5,597 bases of DNA from Bifidobacteriaceae bacterium (GTDB taxonomy: Bacteria; Actinomycetota; Actinomycetes; Actinomycetales; WQXJ01), in contig JAIRXV010000145.1 in assembly GCA_031268115.1 (NCBI GenBank), forward strand, positions 1-5,597. Reading direction: 5' to 3'. Position 1 is the first letter of the stretch; each line of letters opens with the position of its first letter. The notes under the pieces are model-generated. The model was not told the DNA's origin. It saw only the letters and a list, made by a program, of their open reading frames with translations, and ran no database searches. Both the position numbers and the translations under genes were made by a program. Positions 1 to 3,719 of the stretch are shown here, piece by piece.

Positions 1-675
1 CGCGGAGACGTGGACATGCTTGCCTCCGATTCCCTCGTGCTTCAGGCGGGCGATCGCGCCCGCGTGGTCGGTCCGCGCGAGCGAATGAAGGAGATCTCGC
101 GGTTTTTCGGCGACTCCGCCAAGGGGTTCTCGGACCTCAACCCGTTTGCGTTGGCGGTGGGCTTGGCGGTCGGTGTAGCGATCGGCGCCATCGTCTTGCC
201 CATTCCAGGCTTCAATTTCGCGCTCGGATCGGCCGCGGGCACGCTGATCGTCGGGTTGGTGTTCGGCCGCCTCGGTCGGATCGGGCCATTTGTGACTACC
301 ATGCCCGTCTCCTCCGCTCAGGCGTTGACCGAACTGGGCCTCTTGCTTTTCCTGGCCCAGGCCGGTTCGCGGGCCGGCACACAGATCGCCTCGGCGTTTT
401 CGTCGGGCGAATGGATCAAGATCTTCGTTCTCGGAGCAGCCGTCACGTGCGTGGTGGGGCTGGGGCTGTTCTTCACCATGAAGCGGTTCTTCGCCGTGGG
501 TGGGACCAAACTCTCAGGAATCCTGGGCGGCACCCAGACCCAGCCCGCCGTGCTCGCATTCGCCAATGGCCGCACCAACAACGACTCGCGGGTGGCGCTG
601 GGCTATGCACTGGTCTACCCAGCCGCTATGATTGTCAAGATTCTCCTGGGTCAGATTCTGGGAACACTCCAATAG
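1..675 (+). CDS. AspT/YidE/YbjL-family transporter, C-terminal part (5' end outside window)
   Basis: The frame is open from base 1 and ends at TAG 673-675, giving 224 residues without their N-terminus. Residues 1 to about 30 (RGD, then LQAGDRARVVG) look like the end of an RCK-C/TrkA-C regulatory domain. An FFGDS-type linker follows, then a membrane domain with helices near residues 48-68, 72-92, 108-125, 138-160 and 198-222. The stretch GILGGTQTQPAVLAFAN, followed by GYALVYPAAMIVKILL, is typical of the second half of AspT-type antiporters (the 'AspT/YidE/YbjL duplication' domain). Full members have a membrane domain on each side of two RCK-C domains, so roughly half or more of the protein is missing. 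AspT itself exchanges aspartate for alanine; most relatives have no known substrate, and none can be assigned here. The GTG at 10 is an internal codon, because the family match begins upstream of it. Family confidence is high, substrate unknown. Confidence 0.88.
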   Translation, partial: RGDVDMLASDSLVLQAGDRARVVGPRERMKEISRFFGDSAKGFSDLNPFALAVGLAVGVAIGAIVLPIPGFNFALGSAAGTLIVGLVFGRLGRIGPFVTTMPVSSAQALTELGLLLFLAQAGSRAGTQIASAFSSGEWIKIFVLGAAVTCVVGLGLFFTMKRFFAVGGTKLSGILGGTQTQPAVLAFANGRTNNDSRVALGYALVYPAAMIVKILLGQILGTLQ

Positions 676-680
676 GAACC

Positions 681-696
681 GCCCCGGCGACGGGGC
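681..696 (+). terminator. GC-rich hairpin after transporter stop
   Basis: GCCCCG (681-686) pairs with CGGGGC (691-696) around the GNRA-type tetraloop GCGA, five bases after the transporter stop. There is no T-run behind it. If it terminates, it does so as a tail-less GC hairpin, a type proposed for actinobacteria but disputed. It could instead be a 3'-end stabiliser. Confidence 0.4.
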
Positions 697-701
697 CGCT
701 A

Positions 702-729
702 CGGGTGTCCTTGTACGCAAGGGCGCCCG
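702..729 (+). promoter_or_regulatory. 12-bp hairpin with TACG loop just upstream of the lsr2 ribosome binding site
   Basis: CGGGTGTCCTTG (702-713) pairs with CAAGGGCGCCCG (718-729) over 12 pairs, two of them G-U, around a TACG tetraloop. The foot of the stem is three bases from the lsr2 ribosome binding site (733-740). It may end the transporter transcript, or sit in the lsr2 leader and affect translation or RNA stability. No T-run follows it. The stem is seen directly; the role is inferred. Confidence 0.4.
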
Positions 730-746
730 ATTGAAAGGGATATGAA

Positions 747-1079
747 ATGGCGCAACGTGTGTCTTACCAACTTGTCGACGATCTCGATTCCTCGGCTGCG
801 AGCGAGACAGTCTCCTTCGGCCTCGATGGCGTCGAATATTCCATCGACTTGAACGATTCCCACGCCGGGGCCCTGCGGACCGTCCTCGAACCGTATGTCA
901 AGGGTGGTCGCAAGGTCCGCGCGACCCGTCAGACCGACCGGCGCCGCGGCCCGCGGGGCGCGGTGGACTACGATCCGGCAGCTGTGCGTGCTTGGGCGGC
1001 CTCCAACGGTGTGACTGTCTCCTCACGCGGCCGGATCGCCGGTTCCGTGGTCGAGCAGTATCACGCCGCCGGCTACTGA
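747..1079 (+). CDS. lsr2: Lsr2-family nucleoid-associated protein (xenogeneic silencer)
   Basis: A complete 110-residue protein, close to the usual Lsr2 length of about 110-115. The N-terminal part (residues 1-57: VSYQLVDDLD, then ETVSFGLDGVEYSIDL) matches the Lsr2 oligomerisation domain, with its paired beta strands and a long helix. A basic linker (residues 54-70, rich in K, R, G) leads to the DNA-binding domain (residues 72-110). That domain has the helix AAVRAWAASNG and the AT-hook-like SSRGRI, with R94-G95-R96, followed by a VVEQYHAA helix. In mycobacteria and Streptomyces, Lsr2 coats AT-rich, often foreign, DNA through the minor groove via RGR and represses it. It acts in the cytoplasm on the nucleoid. 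The start is supported by GAAAGGGA at 733-740, six bases before ATG. It is probably transcribed alone: there are hairpins on both sides and 188 bases to the next gene. Many actinobacteria have two lsr2 paralogs; which one this is cannot be told. Confidence 0.96.
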   Translation: MAQRVSYQLVDDLDSSAASETVSFGLDGVEYSIDLNDSHAGALRTVLEPYVKGGRKVRATRQTDRRRGPRGAVDYDPAAVRAWAASNGVTVSSRGRIAGSVVEQYHAAGY

Positions 1080-1090
1080 TATCTGTGTGA

Positions 1091-1113
1091 GGCGGCGCTT
1101 GTAGCGCGCCGTC
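1091..1113 (+). terminator. Possible GC hairpin terminator after lsr2
   Basis: GGCGGCGC (1091-1098) pairs with GCGCCGTC (1106-1113) over eight pairs, one G-U, with a 7-base loop. It begins 12 bases after the lsr2 stop. No T-run follows, so termination is only a possibility. Confidence 0.35.
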
Positions 1114-1146
1114 GGCGAGGTCGCCAACTCCATGCGGAACGCGAGT

Positions 1147-1192
1147 GGCGATGCGTTCTTGAGCGCTTTTGGCGACCACAGGACGCATCGTC
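1147..1192 (+). terminator. 13-bp inverted repeat in the lsr2-VTT gap
   Basis: GGCGATGCGTTCT (1147-1159) pairs with AGGACGCATCGTC (1180-1192) over 13 pairs, two G-U, including a perfect 8-bp core CGATGCGT/ACGCATCG. The 20-base loop can form a small inner CGC/GCG stem. A mildly T-rich stretch (TCTTCGGTGTGTTG) follows. It could be a second terminator for lsr2, a leader structure of the next gene or a protein site. No promoter with good -10 and -35 boxes is visible in this gap. Confidence 0.3.
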
Positions 1193-1251
1193 TCTTCGGT
1201 GTGTTGCTGCGCGGCGGCGACCCCGCACACCTGGTCTATTGCTAGCGGACC

Positions 1252-1261
1252 GGGGGAAAGG
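1252..1261 (+). promoter_or_regulatory. Strong ribosome binding site fixing the VTT protein start
   Basis: GGGGGAAAGG lies six bases before ATG 1268. The frame stays open upstream to a TTG at 1169, but that start has no such site and would add a Cys-rich, non-family N-terminus. Confidence 0.7.
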
Positions 1262-1267
1262 CACTGG

Positions 1268-1939
1268 ATGGTCGAGTGGATTTTGGCGCTGCCTTTCGGT
1301 TGGGCCGCCCTGTTCCTAGCGTGTGTCGCGATGGTTCGTTCGCAATGCACCTACTGGGCGGGTAGGGCCATCAACGCCGGGCTCTTACGGACTCGGTGGG
1401 CCGCCAAACTCAAGGCCGACCGTGCTCGCAAGGGCATTGAGGCTCTCGAACGCTGGGGCTGGCCGATCATTCCGCTGTCTTTCCTCACGGTCGGCTTTCA
1501 AACTGCCGTGAACGCCGGGGCCGGCATCGTCGGATGGCGTTGGGGCCGCTACACCTTGGCGGCCGTGCTCGGTTGGGTCACGTGGGGGTTAGCGTATGCC
1601 GCTGGGCTCCTTGCTGTCTTCGGGGCAGCGCTCACCTTGGCGGCTCGCTCACCGTGGCTGGCGGTCGCCGCCGGGGCCGCCGCCGCGGTTGTCGCTGTGG
1701 TTGCCGTCCGCCATCGGCGCCGTCGCCTTGGCGCGTCGGCCGGTTCAGTCGAGACTGCTGGGGATTTCCTCATCGCTCAGGTTGTCGTCTCCGGGCGGCC
1801 AGACGGCAACCTCTGGCCTGCGGATCAAGAAGACGACACTGGCGACCAACCCTCCCCACACGATGACGATGGCGACGGCCAGCAAGGCGATGGCGTCGGC
1901 GTTCACCGGATTCCTCCCTTCTCCCCCGCCGGCGGATAG
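1268..1939 (+). CDS. VTT-domain (DedA/SNARE-associated-like) membrane protein
   Basis: A 223-residue protein with hydrophobic segments near residues 4-24, 64-88, 95-125 and 129-147, then a basic patch RHRRRRL (148-154). The central stretch WGWPIIPLSFLTVGFQTAVNAGAGIVGWRWGRY, then a GWVTWGLAYAAG helix, resembles the VTT domain of small actinobacterial DedA-like proteins. DedA relatives help maintain membrane potential and move lipids or undecaprenyl phosphate across the inner membrane; no substrate can be assigned here. The usual DedA Arg-containing RF-P-R motif is not obvious, so this is a divergent member. The start at ATG 1268 is chosen from its ribosome binding site. Residues 160-223 form a hydrophilic Asp/Gly/Gln-rich tail encoded antisense to the small symporter subunit and the end of the large one. 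That tail is unlikely to be conserved. A frameshift that hides an earlier true stop near 1740 cannot be excluded. Confidence 0.75.
   Translation: MVEWILALPFGWAALFLACVAMVRSQCTYWAGRAINAGLLRTRWAAKLKADRARKGIEALERWGWPIIPLSFLTVGFQTAVNAGAGIVGWRWGRYTLAAVLGWVTWGLAYAAGLLAVFGAALTLAARSPWLAVAAGAAAAVVAVVAVRHRRRRLGASAGSVETAGDFLIAQVVVSGRPDGNLWPADQEDDTGDQPSPHDDDGDGQQGDGVGVHRIPPFSPAGG
1745..1906 (-). CDS. MetS-type small subunit of NSS-family methionine/alanine importer
   Basis: A 53-residue protein starting at GTG 1906-1904 and ending at TGA 1747-1745. It has one transmembrane helix (about residues 5-27, ALLAVAIVIVWGGLVASVVFL), then RRPE and an acidic tail (DDNLSDEEIPSSLD). The AIVIVWGGLVAS core is the hallmark of the MetS small subunit. 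In Corynebacterium glutamicum, MetS is needed with MetP for sodium-coupled uptake of methionine and alanine. The start is set by AAGGGAGG six bases upstream. The GTG also overlaps the stop of the large subunit by four bases (GTGA), a sign of translational coupling and matched output. The whole gene lies antisense inside the 3' end of the VTT gene. The start could be missed by gene callers because an open frame runs far upstream in the same phase. Identity is strong from motif plus neighbour; the substrate is inferred. Confidence 0.88.
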   Translation of the reverse strand: MNADAIALLAVAIVIVWGGLVASVVFLIRRPEVAVWPPGDDNLSDEEIPSSLD

Positions 1940-3477
1940 GCGGGCCACGGCACGAAGCCCTCCGGATCGGACCGCCAGCGGACAGCCGCCAGCGCAAACG
2001 AACCGGCCACCATAACCGCGACCGCGCCCCAACCGGCCGTGCCTAGGTACCACGTTGGATATCCTTCGTAGCCTTCGGTCAAGATGCCGACAACACAGTT
2101 GACCAGCATGTAACCGAGCACTAGGGGGCAAATGGCGGTCACCAGGACGCGCCAGGTTCGACCCACCTTGAAGGTGGACAGCGAGGACAGGTGGTAGGCG
2201 AGTTCGCTCCCCTTGTTCTTGATCCAAAGGACGATGACGGACATCGCCACCGCAGAGAACACGATCCCAATCTCGTTGGCAAACTTGTCCACGACATCCA
2301 AGCTGGTCAGCCCCGTGGTTGTCGCGAAAAGGACAACTGAGAGCACCGCCATCGGCATCCCAGTCGCGACCGATGCCTTGGCCCGCGAAAAGCCGAATTT
2401 GTCTTGGAAGGCCGACGATATGACCTCGGTGATCGACACCATGGACGTGAAGCCAGCCATAAGCAGCGACCCAAAGAACAGCGCTCCGAACACCCAGGAA
2501 CCCGGCATCTGCGAGATCACCTTCGGGAAGGTCACAAAACTGAGCATGGGTCCGGAGATCCGAGCCTCCTTCACCAGTGTCGCGAACGATCCGCCGAAGG
2601 ACTGGTCCGCCATGAAGCCCAGCACCGAAAAGACCCCGATGCCGGCCAACACCTCGAACGATGAGTTGGCGAACGCCACCACCAAACCGGGGGTCGTCTG
2701 GTTCGACTTGCGCCGGCGGTATGAGGAGTAGGTGATCATGATGCCGAAGGCGATGGACAGCGAAAAAAAGATCTGCGAATAGGCCGCGATCCACACGCTC
2801 GGATCGCTCAGCTTAGAAAAGTCGGGGGTGAACAGCGCGTTCAGGCCGATGGACGCCCCTGGCAGGAAGACAGACCGCACCACGAGTGCGCCAAAAGCGA
2901 CCACGAGCAGCGGGATAAAGATGATATTGGCCCGTTCGAGGCCCTTGTCGAGACGCAACGCCAACACGATGATCGCCGCCACCCAGATCAGTACCAGCGG
3001 GACCAAGACACCCCACACAGGGGTGGTAGAGAAGCCTGGGTCCCCGACTTTCAGGTAGGAACCGACGAAGAACCCAGCTGGATCCTCGCCCCACGCCCCC
3101 GTGAATGAGAACACAAAGTAAGAGGCGGCCCACGCCAGGATCGCGGCATAGTAGATCGCTATGAAGAAGCAGATCATCACTTGGAACCAGCCGAAGGATT
3201 CGGCCCACCTCGCGATCCGGCGGAACGCGAGCGGCGCCGAGCCGCGGAAGCGCTGGCCAATGGCGTAGTCCAAGAAGAGAATGGGAATGCCCGCTGTCAA
3301 GAGTGCCACGAGATACGGGATGAGGAAGGCGCCGCCCCCATTCTCATAGGCGACCCCCGGGAATCGCCAGATGTTGCCCAACCCGACAGCCGAGCCGATC
3401 GCGGAGACAATGAAGCCCCATTGACCCGACCAGGTTTGGCGGGGGCCCGGTGTGGTGGTGGAAGGGCTCGCGTTCAT
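1903..3477 (-). CDS. NSS-family sodium-dependent amino acid symporter (MetP-like large subunit)
   Basis: A complete 524-residue protein with about 12 membrane helices (near 22-42, 48-72, 97-125, 154-174, 183-202, 228-252, 262-290, 326-355, 370-390, 401-419, 441-466, 478-498). It imports a substrate with sodium across the inner membrane. Helix 1 carries the family signature GSAVGLGNIWRFP, then ENGGGAFLIPY. By comparison with LeuT, N35 and A341/T344/S345 should bind sodium, Y110 contacts substrate, and R38 with D397 forms the outer gate. E275 (in NSSFEVLAG) sits where LeuT has E290, suggesting chloride independence. The MetS-type partner directly behind it points to methionine/alanine import as in C. 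glutamicum MetPS, but other substrates are possible. The start at ATG 3477 is chosen because GAGG precedes it by seven bases and the family match begins soon after; the frame is open 24 codons further up, to 3549, without family-like residues. It lies 238 bases downstream of secA, on the same strand. Confidence 0.94.
   Translation of the reverse strand: MNASPSTTTPGPRQTWSGQWGFIVSAIGSAVGLGNIWRFPGVAYENGGGAFLIPYLVALLTAGIPILFLDYAIGQRFRGSAPLAFRRIARWAESFGWFQVMICFFIAIYYAAILAWAASYFVFSFTGAWGEDPAGFFVGSYLKVGDPGFSTTPVWGVLVPLVLIWVAAIIVLALRLDKGLERANIIFIPLLVVAFGALVVRSVFLPGASIGLNALFTPDFSKLSDPSVWIAAYSQIFFSLSIAFGIMITYSSYRRRKSNQTTPGLVVAFANSSFEVLAGIGVFSVLGFMADQSFGGSFATLVKEARISGPMLSFVTFPKVISQMPGSWVFGALFFGSLLMAGFTSMVSITEVISSAFQDKFGFSRAKASVATGMPMAVLSVVLFATTTGLTSLDVVDKFANEIGIVFSAVAMSVIVLWIKNKGSELAYHLSSLSTFKVGRTWRVLVTAICPLVLGYMLVNCVVGILTEGYEGYPTWYLGTAGWGAVAVMVAGSFALAAVRWRSDPEGFVPWPAYPPAGEKGGIR
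1913..1920 (-). promoter_or_regulatory. Ribosome binding site of the small symporter subunit
   Basis: On the minus strand AAGGGAGG is followed by six bases and then GTG at 1906. It lies within the last codons of the large subunit. It is what selects this GTG over the long upstream open frame in the same phase. Confidence 0.75.
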
Positions 3478-3484
3478 AGTGGAT

Positions 3485-3488
3485 CCTC
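3485..3488 (-). promoter_or_regulatory. Ribosome binding site of the NSS symporter
   Basis: On the minus strand GAGG is followed by seven bases and ATG 3477. It supports this start over the longer frame beginning at 3549. Confidence 0.55.
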
Positions 3489-3539
3489 GTGGAGTCGTGG
3501 CGCGGACGCCAACGCTGGGCAAGAAACGCTTTGCCAGGC

Positions 3540-3559
3540 CGGCGGTCAAAATATCGCCG
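3540..3559. promoter_or_regulatory. AT-rich dyad in the symporter leader, possible operator or promoter part
   Basis: CGGCGGT (3540-3546) and ATCGCCG (3553-3559) form an imperfect inverted repeat around CAAAAT, an AT-rich island in GC-rich DNA some 65-80 bases before the symporter start. Read on the minus strand it contains TATTTT, a possible -10 box, but I find no matching -35. It does not match a repressor site known to me. Confidence 0.25.
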
Positions 3560-3599
3560 CAGCCGCAAGCATCGCTGGGGCGGTGCTATCTTGCACTGT

Positions 3600-3611
3600 C
3601 GTCCTAGGACG
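3600..3611. repeat. 12-bp perfect palindrome CGTCCTAGGACG
   Basis: CGTCCTAGGACG is identical on both strands. Its half CTAGGACG recurs at 3689-3696 and, inverted, at 3712-3719 in the hairpin at the end of secA. The right half overlaps the first arm of the hairpin at 3607-3631, so the two structures would compete. It could be a dimeric regulator site upstream of the symporter operon, or a remnant of a repeated terminator-like element. Confidence 0.4.
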
Positions 3612-3631
3612 CCGGTGAATAACCGGCGTTC
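3607..3631. other. Hairpin 1 of the secA-symporter gap
   Basis: GGACGCCGGT (3607-3616) pairs with ACCGGCGTTC (3622-3631) over ten pairs, one of them G-U on the plus strand, around the loop GAATA. The 8-bp core is perfect. On the minus strand it lies between secA and the symporter with no T-run after it. On the plus strand it is the first of three hairpins. Confidence 0.45.
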
Positions 3632-3633
3632 GA

Positions 3634-3678
3634 CCGCGTCAGCGGGGAAGAGCGTAGCTCTGACCTGCTGAAACGCGG
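3634..3678 (+). ncRNA. Long 18-pair hairpin, candidate structured RNA element
   Basis: Stems fold in order from the base: CCGCGT/ACGCGG (3634-3639 with 3673-3678); a two-base AA bulge; CAGC/GCTG (3640-3643 with 3667-3670); GGG/CCT; a tandem G-A mismatch (3647-3648 with 3662-3663); and AGAGC/GCTCT closed by the loop GTA. The tandem G-A pairs and the G-U pair form only in a plus-strand RNA; on the minus strand they become C-T and A-C mismatches. That asymmetry favours a plus-strand transcript, perhaps a small RNA running from about 3600 into the hairpin at 3689-3719. The only upstream promoter hint is TATCTT at 3587-3592, without a -35 box. It matches no RNA family I recognise. A leader structure or DNA-level element remains possible. 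Confidence 0.3.
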
Positions 3679-3688
3679 CGGCTAACAT

Positions 3689-3719
3689 CTAGGACGGTGG
3701 TATCTCACCACCGTCCTAG
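3689..3719. terminator. 13-bp perfect hairpin at the secA stop, likely terminator
   Basis: The stem 3689-3701 (CTAGGACGGTGGT) is perfectly complementary to 3707-3719, with a 5-base loop ATCTC. The secA stop codon TAG (3718-3716) lies inside the stem. On the minus strand only a weak T content follows (ATGTTAGC). On the plus strand the tail TCGCTTTCGTT is more T-rich, so it could also end a plus-strand RNA. Confidence 0.6.

Noticed and set aside
627..632. TATGAT as a -10 box for lsr2 inside the upstream gene
   Set aside because: It matches the consensus at five of six bases, but no -35 box is found at a suitable distance and it lies in conserved coding sequence (YPAAMIV).
1169..1267. N-terminal extension of the VTT protein from a TTG start at 1169
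   Set aside because: The extension is Cys-rich, unlike a membrane-protein start, lacks a ribosome binding site and runs through an inverted repeat; ATG 1268 has a strong site.
898..1350. Minus-strand open frame of 150 codons across lsr2 and the following gap
   Set aside because: Arg-rich shadow composition, no family resemblance, and it covers the well-supported lsr2 gene.
1907..2794. Long minus-strand open frame (349 codons) continuing upstream of the small symporter subunit
   Set aside because: It is the shifted frame of the NSS symporter. Only its last 53 codons, from the GTG at 1906, show family motifs and a ribosome binding site.
3607..3680. tRNA-like pieces in the secA-symporter gap (a 5-bp stem with 7-base loop, and GTTCGAC resembling a T-loop)
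   Set aside because: The loop lacks the T before a possible anticodon, the T-stem does not pair, and no acceptor stem encloses the region.
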